Source: Clostridiales bacterium
GTDB taxonomy: Bacteria; Bacillota; Clostridia; Oscillospirales; Oscillospiraceae
DNA length: 5,710 nucleotides
Direction: 5' to 3'
NCBI GenBank assembly: GCA_012516225.1
Contig: JAAYWX010000019.1
Coordinates: forward strand, 1 to 5,710
The notes beneath the pieces were generated by a model, which did not search any database, was not told the DNA's origin, and worked only from the letters and a program-made list of their open reading frames with translations. Shown piece by piece: positions 1 through 5,710 of this stretch (position 1 is its first letter; the number at the start of each line of letters is the position of its first letter). Both the position numbers and the translations under genes were made by a program.

Positions 1-917
1 GAACCAAGGCCGGCTTCGTTTGAAAATACTCCACGCCCTACTCCACGTTTCATTGCATGGGTTATTCCAATGCCGAAAGCACCGCCCAAGACGGAATCCG
101 GACGAAAAGCTCCTATAAAAATTGATTTGAAAACTTCGCCCATTTGTGCCCAATTTGACAATATAACGGTTAAAGCTCCTACGATATAGATTAGGCTCAT
201 TGCAGGCACCAATTTTTCCGAGACGGTTCCTATTCGCTTGATTCCGCCGAGAAGAACAAGTGCGACTAAAAAAGAAACCACAAAACCTACTCCCAGCCGG
301 ATTAGCATTTCATCTCTGCTGCCGGGAATAATTTTTCCGGGGAAAAATTCAGATGCAAGGGTAAGGGAGGCTCCGGCTATAGTATTTACCTGTGTCATAT
401 TGCCGGGTCCGAAAGACGCAAGCATGCCAAAAACGGAAAATAATACTGCAAGCCATCTGTGGTTTTTCCCAAGTCCTTTTGTTATGTAGTACATAGGTCC
501 CCCAACCCACTCACCCTTATCGTTGCGGGTACGGAACCTGACAGCAAGAAGTATTTCCGAATATTTTGTTATCATTCCGAACATTGCCGATATCCACATC
601 CAGAATACGGCACCCGGACCGCCAAGGGAAATTGCACCGGCAACACCGGCAATGTTTCCTGTTCCTATCGTTCCCGCGAGGGCTGTCGTTACGGCCTGAA
701 AAGGAGAAATTGAGCCGGATTTATAAGAGGCATCTTTTTTAAAAGCGCTCCCAAGGATGTTTTTCATTGTATATCCGAATTTTCTGAACTGCAGGAATTT
801 TGTACGCAGACTAAAAAACAGTCCCGTACCTAATAAAAGCAGCATCATAGGGATTCCCCATACGATTTCGCTTATTGAGCTGTTTATACTAAGCAATGTT
901 TCAGAAAGGTTTTGCAT
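1..917 (-). CDS. AGCS-family sodium:alanine/glycine symporter (N-terminal 305 residues, partial)
   Basis: This is an inner-membrane transporter that takes up alanine or glycine together with sodium. Reading the minus strand from ATG at 917 gives an open frame to the window edge. The protein begins MQNLSETLLS. It carries a GTGNIAGVAGAI stretch (residues 85-96) and the AGCS family signature PGAVFWMWISAMFG (101-114). It also has VGGPMYYITKGLG (138-150), and ends in RGVFSNEAGLG (295-305), a block conserved throughout the family. Hydrophobic segments near 18-36, 72-98, 101-127, 155-172, 206-224 and 236-255 fit a polytopic carrier. Family members are usually about 450-500 residues, so about a third is missing beyond base 1. 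The start is fixed by an AGGAGC ribosome binding site six bases upstream. It is divergent from the DUF1002 gene. Family assignment is secure; alanine versus glycine preference cannot be read from the sequence. Confidence 0.95.
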   Translation of the reverse strand, partial: MQNLSETLLSINSSISEIVWGIPMMLLLLGTGLFFSLRTKFLQFRKFGYTMKNILGSAFKKDASYKSGSISPFQAVTTALAGTIGTGNIAGVAGAISLGGPGAVFWMWISAMFGMITKYSEILLAVRFRTRNDKGEWVGGPMYYITKGLGKNHRWLAVLFSVFGMLASFGPGNMTQVNTIAGASLTLASEFFPGKIIPGSRDEMLIRLGVGFVVSFLVALVLLGGIKRIGTVSEKLVPAMSLIYIVGALTVILSNWAQMGEVFKSIFIGAFRPDSVLGGAFGIGITHAMKRGVGRGVFSNEAGLG

Positions 918-923
918 TTTTAA

Positions 924-929
924 GCTCCT
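924..929 (-). promoter_or_regulatory. Ribosome binding site of the AGCS symporter
   Basis: On the minus strand AGGAGC lies six bases before the ATG at 917-915. It supports that start. No convincing minus-strand -35/-10 pair was found in the rest of the divergent region up to about 1060. Confidence 0.75.
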
Positions 930-1039
930 GTAATTTTTAAATTCATTCTTTGAAAAGTTTGGACATACAATCGAAACAAAAGGCACTGTTAAACGTCTAT
1001 GTTTTTGTATCAAATACTATGCAATGACAGTGTACATTT

Positions 1040-1070
1040 TTGAAATTATGAGTTAAAATATGTTTATAAT
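1040..1070 (+). promoter_or_regulatory. Putative sigma-70/sigma-A promoter of the DUF1002 gene
   Basis: A consensus -10 box TATAAT lies at 1065-1070. The best -35 candidate is TTGAAA at 1040-1045, at a rather long spacing of 19 bases. The predicted start of transcription is near 1077, giving a leader of about 30 bases before the gene at 1108. The -10 is convincing; the -35 is less so. Confidence 0.55.
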
Positions 1071-1107
1071 GAATTACTTCGGAGAGAAAGGATGAAAAGG
1101 CTTAAAA

Positions 1108-1983
1108 ATGAAACGAGCGATATCATTTCTTCTTGTTCTTTGCACTTTATTTTCTCTGGGTTTTGCTGTTGCCCTTGAAAAAGGAGATGCCCGAGCAGTT
1201 TTCGGTGCGGATATTTCAGAGGCGCAAAAAGAACAAGTTTATAAGGAATTTGGAATTAAAGAGGGTAGCGTGAAGGAACTTACAGTTACAAACGCTGAGG
1301 AAAAAGAATATCTCGACGGGCTTGTTGCTCCGTCGATTATCGGTACGCGGGCAATTTCCTGCGTATATATTGAGGTTCTTGGTGAGGGCGAAGGACTTAA
1401 GGTCAGCACAAGCAATATCAGTTGGTGTACGAAAGAAATGTACATGAATGCACTCGTTACGGCAGGGATAGACAATGCTAAACTTATTGTTGCAAGTCCT
1501 ATTGAAGGAATTTCGGGAACCGCGGCTTTGACAGGAGTATACAAGGCTTATGAGGATATTACTGGGCAGCAGCTTGACGAAACGGCAAAGCTTGCCGAAA
1601 CACAGGAACTTGTTATAACGGCAGAACTTGCCGATGAGATAGGCAACTATGATGCGGTTACAATAGTTAACGAATTGAAGAAAATACTTGCGGAAACCGT
1701 TAAAATGTCAGATGATGAGCTAAGAGAACAGATAAAAAGTATTGCTGCGGAAAACAATGTTTCCGTCAGCGATTCGCAGGTTGAGCAGCTCGTTTCCCTG
1801 TGCCGCTCGCTTGAAAAACTTGACTCTGAAGAACTGAAGGCCAAGGTGGAGTCTTTGCAGACTACCGTAAAAAAACTTGCTCAGGCGAAGGAAAAGGCGA
1901 GCAAGTTTGCACAGTCTTTCGGAGATTTTGTAAAGAGCGTAGGAAAGTTTTTCTCGGATTTGTTCGGGAACATAGGAAAATAG
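1108..1983 (+). CDS. Exported YpuA-like protein of the DUF1002 family
   Basis: This 291-residue protein resembles Bacillus YpuA, a DUF1002 protein whose biochemical role is not established. A Sec signal peptide is clear: KR at 2-3, a hydrophobic core at 4-21 and a likely cleavage after FAVA (residue 22). DUF1002 landmarks follow in order: FGADIS (32-37), TVTNAEEKEYL (59-69), IGTRAIS (78-84), EMYMNALVTAGI (110-121) and ISGTAALTG (135-143). Residues about 184-265 are charged and helical, probably coiled coil. The last 25 residues (SFGDFVKSVGKFFSDLFGNIGK region) look like an amphipathic, membrane-seeking helix; YpuA ends in a similar way. The start at ATG 1108 has AAAAGG seven bases upstream and is the one that yields the signal peptide. 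A competing ATG at 1092 is in another frame. The gene is monocistronic, between its own promoter and a strong terminator. Family call is firm; function unknown. Confidence 0.92.
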   Translation: MKRAISFLLVLCTLFSLGFAVALEKGDARAVFGADISEAQKEQVYKEFGIKEGSVKELTVTNAEEKEYLDGLVAPSIIGTRAISCVYIEVLGEGEGLKVSTSNISWCTKEMYMNALVTAGIDNAKLIVASPIEGISGTAALTGVYKAYEDITGQQLDETAKLAETQELVITAELADEIGNYDAVTIVNELKKILAETVKMSDDELREQIKSIAAENNVSVSDSQVEQLVSLCRSLEKLDSEELKAKVESLQTTVKKLAQAKEKASKFAQSFGDFVKSVGKFFSDLFGNIGK

Positions 1984-1985
1984 AA

Positions 1986-2030
1986 AAAAGAAAAGAGCTT
2001 TCGGAATTTTCCCGAAAGCTCTTTTCTTTT
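1986..2030 (+). terminator. Strong intrinsic terminator after the DUF1002 gene
   Basis: This is a perfect 19-bp inverted repeat: left arm 1986-2004, seven-base loop 2005-2011, right arm 2012-2030. The core GAGCTTTCGG pairs with CCGAAAGCTC. The right arm ends TTTTCTTTT and is followed by AATATTTT, which supplies the U tract. The left arm is A-rich, so the hairpin could also stop minus-strand transcription. It starts only three bases after the TAG stop. Confidence 0.92.
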
Positions 2031-2036
2031 AATATT

Positions 2037-2065
2037 TTGACATATCCCCAGTATGGCAATATAAT
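2037..2065 (+). promoter_or_regulatory. Perfect-consensus sigma-70/sigma-A promoter of the UPF0126 gene
   Basis: TTGACA (2037-2042) and TATAAT (2060-2065) are separated by exactly 17 bases. All twelve consensus positions match. Transcription should start near 2072, leaving a leader of about 25 bases. That is too short for a riboswitch, so expression is probably constitutive unless a repressor binds here. The -35 begins six bases after the preceding terminator hairpin. Confidence 0.85.
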
Positions 2066-2081
2066 TAAAACAGTCTGAAAT

Positions 2082-2087
2082 AAAGGA
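2082..2087 (+). promoter_or_regulatory. Ribosome binding site that decides the UPF0126 start
   Basis: AAAGGA directly abuts an ATG at 2088, leaving no spacer. It sits nine bases before the in-frame ATG at 2097. The spacing favours 2097 as the real initiation codon. Confidence 0.6.
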
Positions 2088-2096
2088 ATGTTTAAC

Positions 2097-2774
2097 ATGG
2101 AAATAACGAAAAGTGTTTTTTATGTTTTAGAAATAGTCGGAACTATTGCTTTTGCGGTATCCGGAGCTATGGTTGCAATAGAACGTAAACTTGACCTGTT
2201 CGGGGTGATTTTTCTCGGCATAATTACAGCCGTAGGCGGAGGAATGATACGGGATGTGCTTATAGGAAGTTTTCCACCCGCAATGTTCGTCAATATGGAG
2301 TATGTAATTACAGAATGTGCAGTTTCCATAGCTGTTTTTCTTGCGGCATATTTCGCAAGCGGTACATATTTTAAGAATACACGTTTGATTGATACGGTAA
2401 ACAATGTTTTCGATGCGGTTGGATTAGGCGCTTTTTCCGTCACAGGGACAAGGATAGGAATTTCGGCTGGATATTCGGAAAACGCTTTTATGTGCATTTT
2501 TCTCGGTATGCTTACAGGGATAGGAGGAGGCCTTCTGCGCGATATGATGAGCCTAAGTATCCCCTTTGTGCTCCGCAAAAGGATTTATGCGGTTGCCGCG
2601 ATTGCCGGTGCGTGTCTGTATTATCTTCTTTTCAGGCTGAAAGCAAACGACCCGATCTCAATTTTCTCTGCTGTCGGGCTTACATGTCTTATTAGGATAC
2701 TTGCAACTAAATATGGTTGGAACCTTCCGGTTGCCGTACCTAAAAATCAATCGACTCAGGAAAAACAAGACTGA
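2097..2774 (+). CDS. UPF0126 / prokaryotic TRIC-type membrane protein (YicG/YadS-like; cation channel or glycine transporter family)
   Basis: This 225-residue integral membrane protein has seven predicted helices, at about 8-26, 34-52, 67-87, 98-117, 130-148, 163-179 and 187-203. The family's internal duplication is plain. GGGMIRD (47-53) in the first half is matched by GGGLLRD (143-149) in the second, and AVSG (20-23) is matched by SVTG (114-117). The glycine triplet followed by Arg-Asp is the hallmark of UPF0126. Structurally studied prokaryotic members are trimeric TRIC-like potassium channels, while E. coli YicG has been linked to glycine uptake, so the cargo here is open. Length is normal for the family. 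ATG 2097 was preferred over the in-frame ATG 2088 (three residues longer) on ribosome binding site spacing. The short tail after residue 210 is polar and likely cytoplasmic. The gene stands alone with its own promoter, and no clear hairpin terminator follows the stop codon. Confidence 0.9.
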   Translation: MEITKSVFYVLEIVGTIAFAVSGAMVAIERKLDLFGVIFLGIITAVGGGMIRDVLIGSFPPAMFVNMEYVITECAVSIAVFLAAYFASGTYFKNTRLIDTVNNVFDAVGLGAFSVTGTRIGISAGYSENAFMCIFLGMLTGIGGGLLRDMMSLSIPFVLRKRIYAVAAIAGACLYYLLFRLKANDPISIFSAVGLTCLIRILATKYGWNLPVAVPKNQSTQEKQD

Positions 2775-2820
2775 ACACTTTCTGCCGAATTTTTCATAAA
2801 GCTGTTTTTTATAATCGACG

Positions 2821-2850
2821 TTGACCACAACAGCAGGAGTAAATTATAAT
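2821..2850 (+). promoter_or_regulatory. Putative promoter of the zinc-ribbon membrane protein gene
   Basis: TTGACC (2821-2826) and TATAAT (2845-2850) are 18 bases apart, eleven of twelve positions matching consensus. The leader to the ATG at 2913 is about 55 bases and contains no obvious structure. A GAGGGAG ribosome binding site at 2899-2905 is well spaced from the start. Confidence 0.7.
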
Positions 2851-2912
2851 TAAAATATAAATATGACAAAATGTGCTCTATGCGACTAAAAGAGAATTGA
2901 GGGAGTCATACT

Positions 2913-3983
2913 ATGAAGCAGAAAATTATTTCCGGAATAGTCGGAAAACTTGCCGTAATGGGGATATCAGTTACATGCGGGAACAACTCCGATATTGCTA
3001 TTAATACTGAATTTCTTGATGCACAGTGGAGTACAGGAAGCAAGAAAATAAGATATGAAGCCTTGATTTTTGCAAATGAGAAAAACAATATAGTTTATAT
3101 GTACGAAAAAACTACGGAAATTGGACATGGGCTCTCATTTGGCAGCGATAGTGGAACATCCTTTCAAAGCGGAAAGACATTATTCCGTAAAGTTAAGAGC
3201 GTTCAATATTCCCCTGACGGAAAGGCCTATGAGTACATACTTGATTTGGGAGCTATACCAAAGGCGGTCAAGGAGACCGCAAAGCTTTACGGTTGGGGAT
3301 TTAAGACCGTAATAAACAAAAACAAAGCAATGTATCCGGCCGGATATGCACCATCTTTTGCCCGGACTGACAAAGAAGTGCATGATGGGCAGCCAGCGCA
3401 GTCATCAAACGGGTATTGCTCCAATTGCGGGATCCCATTGGAAAACGGAGCAAAGTTTTGCAATAAATGCGGAAACCCTATTGCCCCTGAGTACGCTCAG
3501 CCGACAGCAGGTACAAATATGCCGACTCCTCAGCAGAAAACTGCTGAAGAATTTGGACAAGAACCGAAGTATGATAATCAGCAGACAGAATTTTACGCTA
3601 AAGCACAGAAAAAATCTGCCCAAAAAGGTAAAGTCTTGGGGCTTATAATTTTTATATTGCTGGGAGTTGTTCGCCTTGCAAAGATATTTGAAGCGGAGAT
3701 TACTCTGGCAGGGTGGGTTTTTTCCGCCGTGATTTTTTCTGCGGCCCTTTTTATTCAGAAAAAAATTAAAAAAAGAGGACGGCTGGCTAAGTTTATATTG
3801 TGGCTTGTTACTGTTTTTATTTTAGCTATAGGCTTAGCAATATTTTCAAAAAATAATTCTGGTGTTTCCACAGCAAAGATTGAAAACGCCCATATGACAA
3901 CTGCAATGAATGCAGAGGGCAGGCCTGTCGATGAAGTGGATTCATATTTGCCAAGCACTCGTTGCTGCGGCAGAACTGCATAA
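2913..3983 (+). CDS. Zinc-ribbon membrane protein of unknown function (frameshifted near its end)
   Basis: The 356-residue open frame starts at ATG 2913 behind GAGGGAG (spacing seven). Residues 1-148 form a soluble N-terminal domain I cannot name. It contains QWSTGSKKIRYEA (38-50), SFQSGKTLFRKVKSVQYSPDG (84-103 region) and LGAIPKAVKETAKLYGWGFK (112-131 region), resembling a domain seen in clostridial zinc-ribbon proteins. A four-cysteine zinc ribbon follows: C169-x2-C172 and C183-x2-C186, in the CSNCG / CNKCG form typical of bacterial double-zinc-ribbon-type domains. A Gln/Pro-rich linker (190-235) leads to three hydrophobic helices at about 241-257, 264-282 and 293-312, then the start of an outer domain. 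The last residues (PSTRCCGRTA, 347-356) are out-of-frame sequence: coding continues in the +1 frame from 3955. The product is therefore truncated, and the locus is best regarded as a pseudogene whose first two thirds remain intact. Role unknown. Confidence 0.8.
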   Translation: MKQKIISGIVGKLAVMGISVTCGNNSDIAINTEFLDAQWSTGSKKIRYEALIFANEKNNIVYMYEKTTEIGHGLSFGSDSGTSFQSGKTLFRKVKSVQYSPDGKAYEYILDLGAIPKAVKETAKLYGWGFKTVINKNKAMYPAGYAPSFARTDKEVHDGQPAQSSNGYCSNCGIPLENGAKFCNKCGNPIAPEYAQPTAGTNMPTPQQKTAEEFGQEPKYDNQQTEFYAKAQKKSAQKGKVLGLIIFILLGVVRLAKIFEAEITLAGWVFSAVIFSAALFIQKKIKKRGRLAKFILWLVTVFILAIGLAIFSKNNSGVSTAKIENAHMTTAMNAEGRPVDEVDSYLPSTRCCGRTA

Positions 3984-4577
3984 TGCTCCGCAATATGAGC
4001 AGGTCAAGCTTCTTTGGCTCGCTTATCCGTTGATTTGTTGCCGTATGAAAAAAGTTTTCTTATTGATGACGGTAAAAGCACAGCACCTTCAAGCTTTTCA
4101 TTTCAGACGGGACGGGGGATTACTAAAACTGCAAAGGCGAGATTATATGTGAGTTCTCTGTAAAGTTTGATACAAGCTCTTTGCCTTCGGATTTTAAAAA
4201 TGAGGTCCGAGCAAGCTGACTAAAGAGATGGCTTAGGCGCCTATGCATTGGACGAGCCTATTATGCTGTTTGTTCTGACAAAGAGGTATATCACTGCAGA
4301 TCTTTAGCATACGGCTAATATATTTTCAACAACGGAAACATACGGCCGTTTTCGGAAACTAACGCCGCAACAACGAATGTTCATTCGGAAGATATCATTG
4401 AACTTGTGCGTAAATATCCTAAAATGCAAGTACTCCGCTATAACGAAAATGGAGTAGAGATGACGCAGGAGGGAATACATGGATTGCTCATTTTGAAAAG
4501 CGTTTGGAACGCATTCTCCTATAACAGAAGGAAATATCCATTGGGACGAGATTTTAAGCGATTTAAGAATTAAATAA
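3955..4577 (+). pseudogene. Decayed 3' part of the zinc-ribbon membrane protein gene (multiple frameshifts and stops)
   Basis: No frame stays open here, yet protein-like sequence is legible by switching frames. Taking 2913 as frame 0: from 3955 in +1, ALVAAAELHNAPQYEQVK; from about 4029 back in frame 0, VDLLPYEKSFLIDDGKS; from about 4130 in +2, EFSVKFDTSSLPSDFKNEV, ending at TGA 4217; at 4216 in +1, LTKEMA then TAG; at 4236 in frame 0, GAYALDEPIMLFVLT; from 4277 in +2, DKEVYHCRSLAYG, an in-frame TAA at 4316, then YIFNNGNIRPFSETN and SEDIIELVRKYPKMQ; from 4474 in +1, NTWIAHFEKRLERIL; from 4524 in frame 0, TEGNIHWDEILSDLRIK to TAA 4575-4577. That is at least six indels plus nonsense changes. 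I see no new promoter or ribosome binding site within it, so I infer one ancestral gene of roughly 550 codons from 2913 to 4577. A separate second gene fused by decay is possible. The C-terminal family was not recognised. Confidence 0.75.
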
Positions 4578-4631
4578 CTGTCCACGATTTTAACACTTAT
4601 AAATATTATGTAAACAAAATATACTTGGAAA

Positions 4632-4658
4632 ACAACTAAAACCACCGGTTTTAGTTGT
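4632..4658. repeat. Perfect 12-bp inverted repeat over the -35 region of the FAD gene promoter
   Basis: ACAACTAAAACC (4632-4643) and its exact complement GGTTTTAGTTGT (4647-4658) flank a three-base ACC loop. The next bases are GAGATAT, with no T run, so it is a poor intrinsic terminator in the plus direction. Minus-strand readthrough would meet TTTCC, also weak. Its right arm covers the place where a -35 would sit for the TATAAT at 4672. An operator is therefore plausible, and a residual terminator of the dead upstream gene is the alternative. Confidence 0.7.
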
Positions 4659-4668
4659 GAGATATATT

Positions 4669-4677
4669 TGGTATAAT
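4669..4677 (+). promoter_or_regulatory. Extended -10 promoter of the FAD-dependent dehydrogenase gene
   Basis: TGGTATAAT is an exact match to the extended -10 form TGnTATAAT. No good -35 is present: the matching position holds the T-rich right arm of the palindrome. Extended -10 promoters can work without a -35. Transcription should begin near 4684, giving a leader of about 30 bases. Confidence 0.65.
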
Positions 4678-4699
4678 AAAATCAGATTAATGCCTCTCT

Positions 4700-4705
4700 G
4701 GGAGG
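4700..4705 (+). promoter_or_regulatory. Ribosome binding site that sets the TTG start of the FAD gene
   Basis: GGGAGG, a near-perfect anti-16S match, sits eight bases before TTG at 4714-4716. There is no in-frame ATG nearby, and the TTG gives a protein aligned with the expected family N-terminus. Confidence 0.75.
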
Positions 4706-4713
4706 AACGGATT

Positions 4714-5710
4714 TTGATTAAAGTCAGCAATATAAACCTGCCGGTTGGTTTTACTGAAAAAGATTTAAAAAATGCAGCAGCAAAAAAGCTCGGTACGGAT
4801 CCGAGCCGCATTTTGGAACTAAATATTTCAAGACTTTCTATAGATGCGCGCAAAAAAAGCGATGTGCATTATGTCTGCGCTGTTACACTTTCAGCCGAAA
4901 ATGAGGAGAAACTGATTGGCAACGCAAAAAACAGGGATGTTTCGATTTTCAGTCACGAGAAATATATATTTCCGAGTCCGGCAAGAAAAAGCATGCTGAG
5001 GCCTGTGGTTACAGGAATGGGACCGGCCGGATTGTTTGCGGCGCTTCACCTTGCGAGGGCAGGAATACCTCCAGTAATTCTTGAACGTGGGCGAAGTGTA
5101 GAAGAACGTACGGAAGATGTTGAGTATTTCTGGAAAACAGGAATACTTTCTCTAAGCTCAAACGTACAGTTCGGAGAAGGAGGAGCCGGTACTTTTTCCG
5201 ACGGAAAACTGACAACAGGAATTAATGACCCGAGGATTTCACATGTCTACGATATTTTTATCGAGCATGGCGCACCTGAAGATATTAAATGGTCTCACAA
5301 GCCGCATATAGGAACCGATATTCTGCGTAATGTTGTAAAAAATATCCGCACGGAATTAATATCTCTCGGATGCGATATAACGTTTGAACATACGCTGAAT
5401 GCACTGAAGATAAAAAACGGGAAACTTACTGGAATATCCGTTATGACGAAAACAGGATCGTATGAAATGCCATGCGATACGCTGATCCTTGCACCCGGAC
5501 ATTCGGCGAGGGACACATTTGCAATGCTCTTTGAAGCAGGCATACCTATGGAGCAGAAGGCCTTTGCGGTGGGAGTACGCATAGAGCACAGGCAAACGGA
5601 TATTTCAGTTTCTCAATACGGCGGTTTTGCAGAAAGGCTTCCGCCTGCAGACTATAAGCTTGCCTGTCATCTTCCTAATGGAAGGAGCGCGTATACATTC
5701 TGCGTTTGTC
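4714..5710 (+). CDS. COG2509-type FAD-dependent dehydrogenase (NAD(P)/FAD-dependent oxidoreductase), 3' end cut by window
   Basis: The first 332 residues of a cytoplasmic flavoprotein; relatives are roughly 460-540 residues. Residues 1-95 form the small N-terminal domain typical of COG2509, with LPVGFTEKDL near 9-18 and SRLSIDARKKSDVHYV near 42-57. The FAD-binding Rossmann motif is VVTGMGPAG (98-106, GxGxxG), ending in the ribose-binding acidic residue of ILERG (E124). The family block NVQFGEGGAGTFSDGKLTT (150-168) follows, then HKPHIGTDILRNVVKNIR (195-212), LAPGHSARDTF (259-269) and AFAVGVRIEH (283-292). Initiation at TTG 4714 is chosen from GGGAGG eight bases upstream. The gene has its own extended -10 promoter and no detectable operon partner in the window. 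COG2509 enzymes lack a firmly assigned substrate, so no gene symbol is given. All seen motifs look intact. Confidence 0.93.
   Translation, partial: MIKVSNINLPVGFTEKDLKNAAAKKLGTDPSRILELNISRLSIDARKKSDVHYVCAVTLSAENEEKLIGNAKNRDVSIFSHEKYIFPSPARKSMLRPVVTGMGPAGLFAALHLARAGIPPVILERGRSVEERTEDVEYFWKTGILSLSSNVQFGEGGAGTFSDGKLTTGINDPRISHVYDIFIEHGAPEDIKWSHKPHIGTDILRNVVKNIRTELISLGCDITFEHTLNALKIKNGKLTGISVMTKTGSYEMPCDTLILAPGHSARDTFAMLFEAGIPMEQKAFAVGVRIEHRQTDISVSQYGGFAERLPPADYKLACHLPNGRSAYTFCVC

Noticed and set aside
984..1032. CACTGT (984-989) and ACAGTG (1027-1032) as a regulatory inverted repeat between the divergent genes.
   Set aside because: It is only six base pairs with a 37-base gap, which is easily expected by chance.
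1071..1107. GGAGAG-containing leader as part of a glycine riboswitch linked to the nearby AGCS symporter.
   Set aside because: The leader is about 30 bases and lacks the conserved aptamer cores; it is simply a ribosome binding region. No aptamer was seen on the symporter side either.
1141..1143. LVLC in the DUF1002 signal peptide as a lipoprotein lipobox (Cys12).
   Set aside because: The residue before Cys is Leu, not Gly/Ala/Ser, and the Cys lies inside the hydrophobic core. A standard cleavage after FAVA fits better.
2120..2578. 152-codon minus-strand ORF opposite the UPF0126 gene.
   Set aside because: It is a mirror of a well-supported seven-helix coding region with family motifs and has no start signals of its own.
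2775..2820. T-rich stretch after the UPF0126 gene as an intrinsic terminator.
   Set aside because: A run of T is present (AAAGCTGTTTTTT), but I find no stable GC-containing stem before it.
3910..4152. 80-codon plus-strand ORF as a separate small gene.
   Set aside because: It has no ribosome binding site. Only its middle part (from 3955) looks like protein, as the shifted continuation of the zinc-ribbon gene; the rest is out-of-frame noise.
4304..4853. Minus-strand ORFs at 4304-4645 and 4590-4853 as genes.
   Set aside because: Their translations have no recognisable family features. They lie opposite the pseudogene, the promoter region and the clear N-terminus of the FAD gene.

Overview
The window looks like ordinary chromosome from a moderately AT-rich bacterium. 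The most likely source is an anaerobic, gut- or oral-type Firmicute (Clostridia or relatives). The basis is a YpuA/DUF1002 protein, a double-zinc-ribbon-type membrane protein, strong GGAGG-like ribosome binding sites and near-consensus sigma-A/sigma-70 promoters. A spirochaete such as Treponema is not excluded, and no ribosomal or marker gene is present to settle it.

Layout. Bases 1-917 (minus strand) hold the first 305 residues of an AGCS-family sodium:alanine/glycine symporter, cut by the window edge. A 190-bp divergent intergenic region separates it from a plus-strand gene at 1108-1983 for an exported YpuA-like (DUF1002) protein, closed by a very strong hairpin terminator. Immediately after comes a perfect TTGACA-17-TATAAT promoter and a UPF0126/TRIC-type seven-helix membrane protein (2097-2774). 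Another promoter leads to a zinc-ribbon membrane protein (open frame 2913-3983). About 600 bp of its downstream coding sequence (about 3955-4577) can still be read, but only by switching among all three frames, so the locus is a decayed pseudogene. From 4714 to the right edge runs a COG2509-type FAD-dependent dehydrogenase with a TTG start. It has its own extended -10 promoter, and a perfect 12-bp palindrome covers that promoter's -35 region.

How the genes relate. Each gene seems to be its own transcription unit with its own promoter; I see no operon. Two neighbours (AGCS symporter and UPF0126 protein) belong to families linked to small amino acid or ion transport, but nothing in the sequence shows that they act together. 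I found no mobile element, CRISPR array, tRNA, rRNA or defence system. The most notable items are the multi-frame decay of the zinc-ribbon gene, its distinctive N-terminal domain, and the palindrome/promoter arrangement before the FAD gene.
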